Shown here: one piece after another, positions 7,376 to 15,081 of the stretch
Layout of the letters: every line of letters starts with the position of its first letter
Numbering within the stretch: position 1 is the stretch's first letter
Assembly: GCF_021442385.1 (NCBI RefSeq)
Contig: NZ_MUZA01000058.1
Location: 1 to 40,817 of the forward strand
DNA: 40,817 bases
From: Micromonospora sp. MH99
Lineage (GTDB): Bacteria > Actinomycetota > Actinomycetes > Mycobacteriales > Micromonosporaceae
Direction: 5' to 3'
Translations under genes and position numbers: made by a program
The notes under the pieces: model-generated
The model's input: only the letters and a program-made list of their open reading frames with translations
Database searches by the model: none
What the model was told of the DNA's origin: nothing

Positions 7376-8986
7376 TCAGGTCGGGGGGTAGACGGCTCGG
7401 TGCGCGGTGGCGATCGCCGCCGCGTAGGCGGTGCCGGTCAGCGCGCGGTCGCGGGCCAGGGCCGCGCGGGCCGCGTTCGCGCCCGGTGCGCCGTGCACCC
7501 CGCCGCCCGGGTGCGCCGACGAGCTGGCCAGAAAGAGCCGGTCCACCGGGGTGTCCGCCCTTCCCAGGCCGGGGATCGGGCGTAGAAACAGCTGCTGGTA
7601 CGCGGCGGCGGTGCCCCCGCCGAGCGCGCCCCCGACCAGGCTCGGGTCGCCCTTTTCCAGCTCGGCGGGCCCGGCCACGTGCCGTCCCACGATGAGCTGC
7701 CGGAAGCCCGGGGCCGCCGCCTCCAGCACGTCCTCCATGCGCTGCACGTGCCCGGCGATCTCCTCGGCCCGCCAGTCCTGCCGGAACGGCAGATGGGTGT
7801 ACGACCAGAGCGACTCGGTGCCCGGCGGCGAGTGGCTCGGGTCGGCCACGGACATCTGCCCGACCAGCAGGAACGGGTCGCGGGGCAGTTCGCCGCGGGC
7901 GAGCTCGCCGGCATAGCGGGTCAGTCCGTTCAGGTCCGCGCCGAGGTGCACGGTGCCGGCGCCGGCGACCTCCCGGTTGGTCCACGGCACCGGGGCGGAG
8001 AGCGCCCAGTCCACCTTCAGCGTCGAGCCGTCCCACCGGAAGTGCGCCAGGTCCTCGACCAGCCGGGACGGCAGCGCCGCCGGCCCGACGAGGTCGAGGT
8101 AGAGGGCCGGGGCCGGTACGTCGGCGAGGACGGCCCGGCGGGCCCGCCACAACGCGCCACCTGAGGTGCGCACGCCCATCGCCCGGCCGCGCGCGGTGAG
8201 CACCCGGTCGACCCGCGCGCCGTAGAGGATGCGGCCACCGCGCTCGGACAGGCGGGCCACCAGCGCGTTGGTGATCTGCCGCGCGCCGCCGTCGGGCACC
8301 GGCCAGCCGACCTGCTGGCCGAGCATGGCCAGCAGCCAGCCGTACACGCCGGAGCCGGCCTCTTCCGGGGACAGGTCGGTGTGCAGGGCGCAGCCGGCGA
8401 GCAGCGCCGGGCCGCCCGGACCGTCGAACAGCTCGTCGCCGAGCTTGCGCACGGGCACCACGAGTCGGCGGGCCAGTCGCAGGGCGCCCGCGACCCGTAG
8501 CCGGCGCAGCAGGCCCAGGCCGCCGCGCACCGGCGGGAACGGCGTGGTGATGGTGGTCAACATGGGCTCGGCCACGTCGAGCCAGTCGGTGTACGCGTTC
8601 AGCCAGCGCTTGCCGTCGCCGGGGGCGAACTGCTCCAGGGAGGCGGCCGTGACGTCGGGATCCCGGTTGATCACCGCCGCCCGGCCGTCGGGCAGCAGGT
8701 GTGCCAGCACGTCCGGGGCGTGCCGCCAGGACAGCCCGTACCGGCCCAGGTCGAGGCCGTCGAGCACGGGCGAGGCGTACCCCAGGGGGTAGAACGAGCT
8801 GTAGAGGTCGCTCAGGTAGCCCGGGGCGGTCACCTCGGCGGACTGGACCGCGCCGCCGGGTACGGCGGTCGCCTCCAGCACCACCACGTCCCACCCGGCG
8901 TCGGCCAGCAGGTTCGCCGCGACGAGGCCGTTGTGCCCGGCTCCGACGACGACGGCGTCCGCGCTCTGCGCGCCGGTGGTAGTCAC
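7376..8986 (-). CDS. Phytoene-dehydrogenase-like FAD/NAD(P)-dependent oxidoreductase
   Basis: A 536-residue flavoprotein. The dinucleotide-binding motif VVGAGHNGLVAANLL is at residues 13-27, with the distal acidic end of the fold at VVVLEATAVPGGA. The C-terminal FAD-contact block GGGVHGAPGANAARAAL is the form found in CrtI-like and pyridine nucleotide-disulphide oxidoreductase-domain-2 (PYROXD2-like) proteins. The substrate is unknown, and no carotenoid genes are adjacent. The GTG start at 8986 lies 9 bases downstream of a SigB/SigF-like -10 element, giving a nearly leaderless message. Divergent from the damaged aldehyde dehydrogenase gene. Confidence 0.88.
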   Translation of the reverse strand: MTTTGAQSADAVVVGAGHNGLVAANLLADAGWDVVVLEATAVPGGAVQSAEVTAPGYLSDLYSSFYPLGYASPVLDGLDLGRYGLSWRHAPDVLAHLLPDGRAAVINRDPDVTAASLEQFAPGDGKRWLNAYTDWLDVAEPMLTTITTPFPPVRGGLGLLRRLRVAGALRLARRLVVPVRKLGDELFDGPGGPALLAGCALHTDLSPEEAGSGVYGWLLAMLGQQVGWPVPDGGARQITNALVARLSERGGRILYGARVDRVLTARGRAMGVRTSGGALWRARRAVLADVPAPALYLDLVGPAALPSRLVEDLAHFRWDGSTLKVDWALSAPVPWTNREVAGAGTVHLGADLNGLTRYAGELARGELPRDPFLLVGQMSVADPSHSPPGTESLWSYTHLPFRQDWRAEEIAGHVQRMEDVLEAAAPGFRQLIVGRHVAGPAELEKGDPSLVGGALGGGTAAAYQQLFLRPIPGLGRADTPVDRLFLASSSAHPGGGVHGAPGANAARAALARDRALTGTAYAAAIATAHRAVYPPT

Positions 8987-8995
8987 CCGATCCGC

Positions 8996-9021
8996 CTACC
9001 CGGCGCGCAACCGGGCGAAAC
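8996..9021 (-). promoter_or_regulatory. SigB/SigF-like promoter GTTT-N16-GGGTAG
   Basis: Minus-strand GTTT (9021-9018), a 16-base spacer and GGGTAG (9001-8996). The predicted start point is a few bases before GTG 8986 of the flavoprotein gene. Matches the GTTT / GGGTA pattern known for actinobacterial SigF/SigB promoters. Confidence 0.6.
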
Positions 9022-9023
9022 GC

Positions 9024-9048
9024 GTTTGTCTCGCCGGGGCCGGGGCAT
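9024..9048 (+). promoter_or_regulatory. SigB/SigF-like promoter GTTT-N15-GGGCAT
   Basis: Plus-strand GTTT (9024-9027), a 15-base spacer and GGGCAT (9043-9048), 10 bases before ATG 9059 of the aldehyde dehydrogenase. One mismatch to GGGTAT. Its -35 lies only two bases from that of the divergent minus-strand promoter. Confidence 0.4.
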
Positions 9049-9058
9049 CCAGCGCCGC

Positions 9059-10364
9059 ATGTACACGGTTGCGCAGCTGGTGGGCGGGGTGTGGGGCGCG
9101 GGCGGGGCCGGCGGCGAGCTGGTCGTCCACGATCCGGCGGACGGCGAACCGGTCAGCTCCGTGCCGGTGGCCACTGCCGACGAGGTCGGCAAGGCGGCCC
9201 AGGCGGCGCGGGAGGCGGCGGCCTCGTGGGCGGCGACCGCACCGGCGGAGCGGGCGGCGGCGCTGCACCGGGCGGCGGACGCGGTCGCGGCCGTCACCGA
9301 CGAGCTGGCGGCGGCGGTCACCGCGGAGATGGGCAAGCCGCTCGCGGACGCCCGCGGCGGCGTCGAGGCGGGCATCGGCACCCTGCGACAGTACGCGGAG
9401 CTGGCCCCGCTGCGCGGCGGGCGGACGTTGAACGGCGCGGCGGACGCGGTGGACTTCATGACGCCCCAGCCGCGGGGCGTGGTCGCCGCCATCACCCCCT
9501 GGAACGACCCGGTGGCGGTCTCCTGCGGACTGCTCGGCGCGGCGGTGGTCACCGGCAACGTGGTGCTCTACAAACCCAGCGAGCGGACGCCGGCCACCGG
9601 CTGGCTGCTGGCGCGGGCCCTGGACGAGGCGCTGCCCGCCGGGGTGCTGTCCCTGCTCACCGGTGGTCCGGAGGTCGGCGCGGCACTGGCCGCACAGGAC
9701 GTGGACGTGGTCGCGCACGTCGGTTCCACAGCCACCGGGCGTCAGATCGCCGCCGCCGCGGCCCGCACGGGCGCGAAGGTGCTGCTGGAGAACGGCGGCA
9801 GCGACCCGTTGGTCGTCGACGCGGGTGTCGACCCCGAATGGGCTGCGGAGCAGGCCGCGCTCGGGGCGTTCGCCAACGCCGGGCAGATCTGCGTCGCGGT
9901 GGAACGGATCTACGTGCACCGGGAGGTGGCCGACGACTTCGTGGCGGCGCTGGTGCGGCGGGCCGGCGCGCTGCGGGTCGGGCCGGGTCGGGACCCGGGC
10001 ACCGAGCTGGGCCCGCTCGTCGACCGGCGGCACCGCGACCACGTGCACGGGCAGGTGAGCGCGGCGGTGGCGGCCGGCGGTGGTGGTCGACTCCTTCGAC
10101 GAGGCACTGACCTGCGCGGCGGACTCGGAGTACGGGTTGGCCGCGACGGTGCTGACCGCGTCGATGAGCCATGCGCAGCGGGCCTGGCGGGAGCTGCCGG
10201 TGGGCACCGTGAAGATCAATTCGGTGTTCGGCGGGGCGCCCGGCGGTGCCGCGCATCCCCGTCGGGCCAGCGGGCAGGGCTTCGGGTACGGCCCGGAGCT
10301 GCTGGACGAGTTCAGCGCCACGAAGGCGGTGCACATCGAGGCGCCCGGCGGCGGGCACTGGTGA
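9059..10364 (+). pseudogene. Aldehyde dehydrogenase with internal deletion and frameshift
   Basis: From ATG 9059 (MYTVAQLVGG) a typical aldehyde dehydrogenase reads through PQPRGVVAAITPWNDPV, the general-base Glu244 in LLENGGSDP and the catalytic Cys278 in NAGQICVAVERIYV, up to HVHGQVSAAVAAGG near 10080. The protein then continues in another frame as VVDSFDEALTCAADSEYGLAATVL to FSATKAVHIEAPGGGHW and a stop at 10364. Members normally have some 60-70 residues between these two points, including the strand ending EETFGPV; they are absent. The loss is therefore a deletion of about 200 bases that also changes frame, not a simple indel. A functional enzyme is unlikely, but the join could be an assembly error. 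Confidence 0.85.
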
Positions 10365-10407
10365 ACGGTACGGGCGGACGCAGGGGTGGCGCGTCCGCCC
10401 GTACCGT
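10365..10407. terminator. Bidirectional hairpin terminator
   Basis: Perfect 17-base arms (10365-10381 and 10391-10407) with a 9-base loop, starting directly after the aldehyde dehydrogenase stop and ending before the convergent ChaB-like gene. Confidence 0.8.
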
Positions 10408-10419
10408 GCTGTGTGTGGG

Positions 10420-10821
10420 TCAGTCGCCGCGAGCCTTGCGGGTGGCCCGGTCGTTGGCCTTCTCGATGGCCGTGACCAGCTCCGGCTTGGTCATGCTCGA
10501 CCGGCCGGGTACGTCCAGCTTGCGGGCCACCGACATGAGGTGGTCCTTGCTGGCGTTGGCGTCCACCCCACCGGCGGTGGGTGCGCGCCGCTCCGGGCCG
10601 CCGCCGGCGGCCTGGCGGTCGCTCGGGCCCTTGCGGCCCTTCGGCTCCCAGTGGTCGCCCACCTTCTCGAACTGGTGCTTCACCGCGGCGAAGGCGGTGC
10701 GGTGCGACCGCTCGCCCTCGCCGTAGGTCTCCACCGCCGAGTCGTGTGTCTTCTCCCAGGTGCGCTGCGCCTTGTCCGGGGAGCGTCGCAGCGTGCTGGG
10801 CATGTCCTCGCGCCCGGGCAT
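10420..10821 (-). CDS. ChaB-domain protein with C-terminal Rho-N/SAP-like motif
   Basis: A 133-residue protein. The N-terminal ~65 residues (MPGREDMPSTLRRSPDKAQR, then AFAAVKHQFEKVGDHWEPKG) match the ChaB family, once described as a cation-transport regulator; its real role is unclear. The C-terminal ~45 residues (SKDHLMSVARKLDVPG, then MTKPELVTAIEKAN) resemble the small Rho N-terminal or SAP helical fold that binds nucleic acid. AGGAGG at 10831-10826 sits five bases before ATG 10821, so this start is chosen over ATG 10851. Preceded by a GTTT-N15-GGGAAC promoter candidate, which fits a stress role. Confidence 0.85.
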   Translation of the reverse strand: MPGREDMPSTLRRSPDKAQRTWEKTHDSAVETYGEGERSHRTAFAAVKHQFEKVGDHWEPKGRKGPSDRQAAGGGPERRAPTAGGVDANASKDHLMSVARKLDVPGRSSMTKPELVTAIEKANDRATRKARGD

Positions 10822-10859
10822 CTCGTCCTCCTGGATCCTCGACAGGGTCATTGATGACC

Positions 10860-10884
10860 GTTCCCCGCGGGCGGCACGGCAAAC
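10860..10884 (-). promoter_or_regulatory. SigB/SigF-like promoter candidate GTTT-N15-GGGAAC
   Basis: Minus-strand GTTT (10884-10881), 15 bases, GGGAAC (10865-10860), about 40 bases before ATG 10821 of the ChaB-like gene. Same variant as upstream of the heptose operon. Confidence 0.4.
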
Positions 10885-10902
10885 ACGGCGATGTCGGCAC
10901 GG

Positions 10903-10928
10903 GTTTGTCGATTTCCCACTCCGGGTAC
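10903..10928 (+). promoter_or_regulatory. SigB/SigF-like promoter GTTT-N16-GGGTAC
   Basis: GTTT (10903-10906), 16 bases, GGGTAC (10923-10928), 60 bases before ATG 10989 of the YihY gene. Both halves match the consensus. Confidence 0.65.
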
Positions 10929-10988
10929 CGGCCCGCCAGGCCCGACCGGACGACCGGTCATCCGGTGGCCGGGGCGCAGGGAGCGGGC

Positions 10989-11975
10989 ATGACGACCACG
11001 GAGCCCGGTACGACGCGCGACGGCGCGGACGACACGCGTGTTCCGCGCCGGGTGCGGCAGCTGAGCTGGCGGACGTGGCGTGGAGTACTGGTGCGCAGCG
11101 TGCAGAACTTCGTCACCGACAACTGCTCGGACTGGGCCGCCGCGCTGACCTACTACGGCGTTCTGGCGCTCTTTCCGTCCGCCATCGTGGTGGTGGCCCT
11201 GGTCGGTCTGGTCTCCACCGGAGAGCGGACCGTCGACACGGTCGTCGACCTCGCCAAGCAGGTGGGCGCCGGCTCGGTGCTGACCGACGACGAGAACGGC
11301 GTGATCGGGGTGATCCGGGCCGTGGTGCTCCAGCAGAGCAACCCCAAGCTGCTGCTGAGCTTCGGTCTGCTCGGCGCGCTGTGGTCCGCGTCGGGCTTCA
11401 TCGGGGCGTTCACCCGGGCCTCCAACGCGATCTACGGGGTGACCGAGGGCCGACCGGTCTGGAAGCTGCGGCCGTTGCAGATCGGCCTGGCCGCGATCAC
11501 CCTGGTGCTGCTCGCGGTGGTCGCCCTCGGGTTGATCGTCAGCGGGCCGGTCACCGACGCGGTCGGCGACCTGATCAACGCCGGTGGCCTCGCCCGCACG
11601 CTGTGGAGCGTGGCGAAGTGGCCGGTGCTCGCCATGATCATGATGGCGTTGCTGTCGCTGCTGTTCTGGATCGCCCCGAACGTCCGCCAGCCCCGGTTCC
11701 GCTGGCTCACCCCCGGCGGCGCGGTGGCCCTGGTCTCCTGGGCGGCGGTCTCCTTCGGCTTCGGCTTCTACGTGGCGACCTTCGCCTCGTACAAGACGAC
11801 CTACGGCAGCCTGGGCGCGGCCATCGCGTTCCTGGTCTGGCTCTACCTGTCCAACTCCGCCCTCATGCTCGGGGTGCAGATCAACGCCGAGGTGCAGCGC
11901 GGCCGGCAGTTGCAGGCGGGCGAGAAGGACCCGGAGGATCCCGTGCTGCCACCACGAAAGGCCGCCGACTCCTAG
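10989..11975 (+). CDS. YihY/BrkB-family inner membrane protein
   Basis: A 328-residue polytopic membrane protein. Family landmarks are DNCSDWAAALTYYGVLALFPSA (first helix), LLGALWSASGFIGAFTRASN, WIAPNVRQPRFRWLTPGG and the final SYKTTYGSLGAAIAFLVWLYL followed by NSALMLGVQINAE. About six membrane helices are visible, with a charged C-terminal tail. The family was once called ribonuclease BN by misassignment; its transport or structural role is unknown. ATG 10989 follows GGGAGCGGG. The upstream GTTT-N16-GGGTAC promoter suggests stress-induced expression. An envelope or osmotic function is a guess. Confidence 0.9.
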   Translation: MTTTEPGTTRDGADDTRVPRRVRQLSWRTWRGVLVRSVQNFVTDNCSDWAAALTYYGVLALFPSAIVVVALVGLVSTGERTVDTVVDLAKQVGAGSVLTDDENGVIGVIRAVVLQQSNPKLLLSFGLLGALWSASGFIGAFTRASNAIYGVTEGRPVWKLRPLQIGLAAITLVLLAVVALGLIVSGPVTDAVGDLINAGGLARTLWSVAKWPVLAMIMMALLSLLFWIAPNVRQPRFRWLTPGGAVALVSWAAVSFGFGFYVATFASYKTTYGSLGAAIAFLVWLYLSNSALMLGVQINAEVQRGRQLQAGEKDPEDPVLPPRKAADS

Positions 11976-12030
11976 GGCCTGTTGTCCGCCCGGATGTCCG
12001 GCCCGGGAGCCGGTTCGTGACGCGGTGCCG

Positions 12031-12055
12031 GTTTACCGGGCGGGGTGCCGGGTAG
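12031..12055 (+). promoter_or_regulatory. SigB/SigF-like promoter GTTT-N15-GGGTAG
   Basis: GTTT (12031-12034), a 15-base spacer and GGGTAG (12050-12055). The predicted start point falls within a few bases of ATG 12066. Confidence 0.6.
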
Positions 12056-12065
12056 CGCAGAAGGC

Positions 12066-12482
12066 ATGGAGCGTGGCAACAGCAAGCACGGACCGAGGAT
12101 CGACGACCAGATGAGCCAGGAGGTCAGCGGCCTCGTGCAGGGGCCGGGGACCGGTGGCTCCCGGGTCGAGGAATCCCGAGTGCCGGAACCGGCCGGCGAG
12201 GACCAGCCGGAAACCACCACGGCCCCGGCGGGCGACCTGCGCACCGGCACGCCGCAGGGGATGAGTTCCACCGACGTCGAGCAGCGCAGCCGGCTCGGCC
12301 GGTTCATCTCCATGAGCGCGCTGCCCGGCGACCGACTGGTGCTCATCGCCAGCGCCCGGGAGAACGAGGCGCCCGACGACATCGTGGCGGCGCTGGAGCG
12401 GCTGCCCGAGGGCACCGAATACCAGACGGTCTCCGAGGTGTGGGCCGCGCTCGGCCACAAGAACGAGACAACTCGCTGGTGA
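12066..12482 (+). CDS. DUF2795-like conserved actinobacterial protein
   Basis: A 138-residue soluble protein, MERGNSKHGPRIDDQMSQEV. The first half is charged and probably disordered, with a Gly/Pro/Glu-rich linker. The second half (DVEQRSRLGRFISMSALPGD through LERLPEGTEYQTVSEVWAAL) looks like the compact helical DUF2795 domain common in actinobacteria, of unknown function. I start at ATG 12066 rather than GTG 12045, because the promoter at 12031-12055 would place the transcript start after 12045. The next gene begins 52 bases downstream, so they may share a transcript. Confidence 0.75.
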   Translation: MERGNSKHGPRIDDQMSQEVSGLVQGPGTGGSRVEESRVPEPAGEDQPETTTAPAGDLRTGTPQGMSSTDVEQRSRLGRFISMSALPGDRLVLIASARENEAPDDIVAALERLPEGTEYQTVSEVWAALGHKNETTRW

Positions 12483-12534
12483 GCAGGATCGTCCCCCGAT
12501 CCGGCCATCACCAGCGACCAGAGGAGGGTTCCTG

Positions 12535-12996
12535 ATGAGTGGCGTTACCGAACACGTCGAGGTTTCCGTACCCGTTCGCACCGCGTACGACCAGTGGACG
12601 CAGTTCGAGGAGTTCCCCCAGTTCATGGAGGGCGTGCAGGAGGTCCGGCAGCTCTCCGAGACGATGACCCACTGGACCGTCGACATCGCCGGCGTGAAGC
12701 GCGAGTTCGACGCCGAGATCACCGAGCAGCTGCCCGACGAGCGGGTCGCCTGGCGCTCCACCGGCGGCACCCAGCAGGCCGGCGTGGTGACCTTCCACCG
12801 CCTGGACGAGACCAAGACCCGGGTCACCCTCCAGCTCGAGTTCGAGCCGCACGGGGTGGTCGAGCAGGCCGGCGACAAGCTCGGCATCGTCGACCGGCGG
12901 GCCAAGGGCGATCTGGAGCGCTTCAAGACGTTCATCGAGCGGCGCGGTCAGGAGACCGGCGCCTGGCGTGGCTCGGTGGACCGCCCCCAGCCGTGA
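12535..12996 (+). CDS. SRPBCC-family protein, cyclase/dehydrase-like (YtfJ/oligoketide type)
   Basis: A 153-residue helix-grip fold protein. VTEHVEVSVPVRTAYDQWTQ opens the fold and FEEFPQFMEGVQEVRQL follows, a signature of the polyketide cyclase/dehydrase Pfam group found in many stress-associated actinobacterial proteins. GDLERFKTFIERRG forms the last helix. ATG 12535 is preceded by GAGGAGGG at good spacing. No catalytic residue can be assigned; ligand binding is likely. Lies 52 bases after the DUF2795-like gene, inside the block of putative SigB/SigF promoters, and is followed by a strong hairpin. Confidence 0.85.
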   Translation: MSGVTEHVEVSVPVRTAYDQWTQFEEFPQFMEGVQEVRQLSETMTHWTVDIAGVKREFDAEITEQLPDERVAWRSTGGTQQAGVVTFHRLDETKTRVTLQLEFEPHGVVEQAGDKLGIVDRRAKGDLERFKTFIERRGQETGAWRGSVDRPQP

Positions 12997-13014
12997 TCCC
13001 GCACACCGCCCGAG

Positions 13015-13043
13015 GATGGCCGCCGGAGTTCCCGGCGGCCATC
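13015..13043. terminator. Hairpin terminator after the SRPBCC gene
   Basis: Perfect 12-base arms (13015-13026 and 13032-13043) around a five-base loop, 18 bases past the stop at 12996. Confidence 0.7.
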
Positions 13044-13069
13044 GCCGTCTCTCGGGCCGGCCGGTACCC

Positions 13070-13094
13070 GTTTGCGATCATCGCGCCCGGGTAC
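13070..13094 (+). promoter_or_regulatory. SigB/SigF-like promoter GTTT-N15-GGGTAC
   Basis: GTTT (13070-13073), 15 bases, GGGTAC (13089-13094), 10 bases before ATG 13105 of the small acidic protein. Both halves match the consensus. Confidence 0.65.
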
Positions 13095-13104
13095 GGCTGA
13101 GGTC

Positions 13105-13362
13105 ATGACGGACGACAGGGTGTGGCGCGACGAGGAACGGCTTCCGCTGGAGGAGTTGGAGCGCGCCGTGGCGGGCTCCAGCATCGACGGGCAGGCCGAC
13201 GACGTGACCGGCAACGACGCCGGTGAGGAGGCCGCCTTCGGGCACGGGCCCGCGGCGGCCGACCGGGGCGGACAGGCCGAGGGCGCGGGGCTGGAGCCGA
13301 CCGACCCGGAGCGCGCCTACCGCCCCTCGACGACCGGTCGGACCGGACCGGACAACGGATAG
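13105..13362 (+). CDS. Small acidic hypothetical protein
   Basis: An 85-residue hydrophilic protein, MTDDRVWRDEERLPLEELER, rich in Asp, Glu, Gly and Ala, without cysteines or hydrophobic segments and probably disordered. No family recognised. It is believed real because a consensus SigB/SigF-like promoter ends 10 bases before its ATG and GAGG lies at 13099-13102. Its 3' end overlaps the convergent MFS gene by 46 bases. A role as a stress-induced small protein is inferred from the promoter alone. Confidence 0.65.
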   Translation: MTDDRVWRDEERLPLEELERAVAGSSIDGQADDVTGNDAGEEAAFGHGPAAADRGGQAEGAGLEPTDPERAYRPSTTGRTGPDNG

Positions 13363-14717
13363 TCCGCGTCATCGGGTCGAGCGGTCCGGGACCGGGACGG
13401 CGTCCCGGACGCGGCCGACCCGGCCGTTGACGGCCCGGACGCGGCCGACCCGGCCGCTGGAGGCCCGGACGCGTCAAGACCGGGCCCGGACGCATCGGAG
13501 CCGGGCCCGGCCTGCTCCGGTCCACTTCCGGCGGCGGGCCGGCGGGTGCCCAGCTCGTGGAGCACGATCAGCGCCAGCGCGAGCCCCAGCAGGGCCGAGC
13601 CGAGCACCTGCACGGACACGGTGCTGATCAGCACGCCGAGGCCCGTCGGGACGAGCGCCGCGCCCAGACCGGCGGCACCGATCTGCAACCCGATGGCCCG
13701 GTCCGCGTGCGCAGCGCCGACCCGGTCGGCGGTGGTGAGGGTGAGCAGCGGAAACACCGGCGCGGCGGCGAACCCGAGCACGACCAGGCCGAGCACGGCC
13801 AGCGCTGCCGACCCGGGCACCGCGATCAGTGCCGCACCGAGGGCCATGCCGCCGAGGCTGGCCCGCAACACCAACCGGGGCCCGAGCCGTTCGGCCACCA
13901 CGCCCTGCACCACCCGACCGACGAAGAGACTGCCCCAGTACGCGGAGACGCAGCCGCCCGCCACGGCGGCGCTCAGGCCGCGCCCCTGGGTGAGCAGCAG
14001 GAACGCCCAGAGTCCGGCGGACACCTCGATGGCCACGTACAGCGCGAAGGCCAGCGTCCCCGACCAGACCGCCGGCAGCCGCAGTGTGGTCAGGATCGGC
14101 ACCCGGACCGCCGGCGCGGCGTCGGTGGTCCCCACCCCCGGCTCGGGAGCGCGGCGCCGCCACGCGCGGACGGTGAGCGCGAACGCGGTGGCGAGGACGA
14201 GTTGGGCGCCGGCCACGATGCCGTACCCCCACCGCCAGGCCAGCCCGGCGCTGAGCGCCGCCGTCATGATCAGTGGACCGATCGCCACCCCGAGGCCGAA
14301 GAAGGCGTGCATCCAGTTCATGTGTCGCGGGCCGAAGGCCCCGGCGGCGTACGCGTTGAGCCCGGAGTCGATCGCACCGGAGCCCAGCCCGAGCACCAGC
14401 GCGCAACCCACGAGCACGGCCAGCCCGGGGCTCACGGCGTAGCCGGTGAGCGCCAGGCTGGCCAGCAGGGTGCTGCCGGCGAGCAGCGCGCCCACCCCGA
14501 GGCGGGCCAGCGTGAACCCGGCCAGCACGCTGGAGGTGAGATAGCCGACCGTGCCGGCGGTGAGCAGCAGTCCGACCGCCTCGGTGGGTACGCCGAAGTC
14601 CGCGCGGATCGACGGTCAGCCCACGCCGAGCAGGCCGTCGGGCAGGCCGAGGCTGACGAACGCGAGATAGGCCAGCAGGAGCAGCGTGGCGCGGGGCGGC
14701 GCGGGCGAGGTGGACAC
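13317..14717 (-). pseudogene. MFS transporter interrupted by an in-frame TGA
   Basis: The full frame runs from GTG 14717 to the stop at 13317 (466 codons, normal length for a 12-helix major facilitator). It begins MSTSPAPPRATLLLLAYLAF, then VSLGLPDGLLGVG, stop, PSIRADFGVPTEAVGLLL. The stop is TGA at 14618-14616, at the place where these transporters carry Trp (GVxWPSI), so a single TGG to TGA change explains it. The remainder is intact: GFTLARLGVGALLAGS, GLGSGAIDSGLNAYAAG, and twelve-helix architecture. Re-initiation at GTG 14528 would lose the first two helices. The C-terminal ~65 residues are a low-complexity tail with tandem repeats. Confidence 0.8.
13404..13463. repeat. Tandem 30-bp repeat in the MFS C-terminal tail
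   Basis: Two copies of a 30-base unit beginning CCCGGACGCGGCCGACCCGG (13404-13433 and 13434-13463), followed by a degenerate third copy. The period is a multiple of three, so copy changes would keep the frame of the Ala/Ser/Gly-rich tail. Confidence 0.7.
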
Positions 14718-14874
14718 GGGTCACCATCCTGCCGCAGCGCACCTTACCGGCGGCGGGAGCCGCCCGTCCGTCGCGACAAGAACTCGTGTCCGGACGGTCG
14801 AGAAAGCGGACAGCTCAGTCAGAATCGACCGATCGGAGGACGGCAAACGGGTCAGTTCGCGTAAGAATTTCGGG

Positions 14875-15081
14875 ATGCATCAAGGCTCCGGAATCCTCTC
14901 CACGCGTCAGCGCCGCCTCGCCTGGCTCGGCTTCCTGCTCGCCGCGCTGCAGGCGCCCGTGTCGGCCTGGCTCGTCTCGGACGAGTCCTGGCTGTTCAGC
15001 CTCTGCGTCGCGCTCATGGTGGCGACCGTGATCATCGCCGACGACGCCGCTCGCCGCCGGCCGGCCAACGCGACCGACTAG
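14875..15081 (+). CDS. Small two-helix membrane protein
   Basis: A 68-residue protein, MHQGSGILSTRQRRLAWLG. It has two hydrophobic segments (LAWLGFLLAALQAPVSAWLV and WLFSLCVALMVATVIIA) separated by a short acidic turn and ends in a basic tail. No family recognised. No ribosome site precedes ATG 14875, but TAAGAA at 14862-14867 sits seven bases before it, the spacing expected of a leaderless transcript. Reading frames further upstream have poor codon bias. The stop overlaps that of the convergent gene. Confidence 0.55.
   Translation: MHQGSGILSTRQRRLAWLGFLLAALQAPVSAWLVSDESWLFSLCVALMVATVIIADDAARRRPANATD

Noticed and set aside
13474..14742. Long minus frame (422 codons) covering the start of the MFS gene without a stop
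   Set aside because: It is an Arg/Pro-rich shadow in another frame; membrane helices appear only in the frame containing the TGA.
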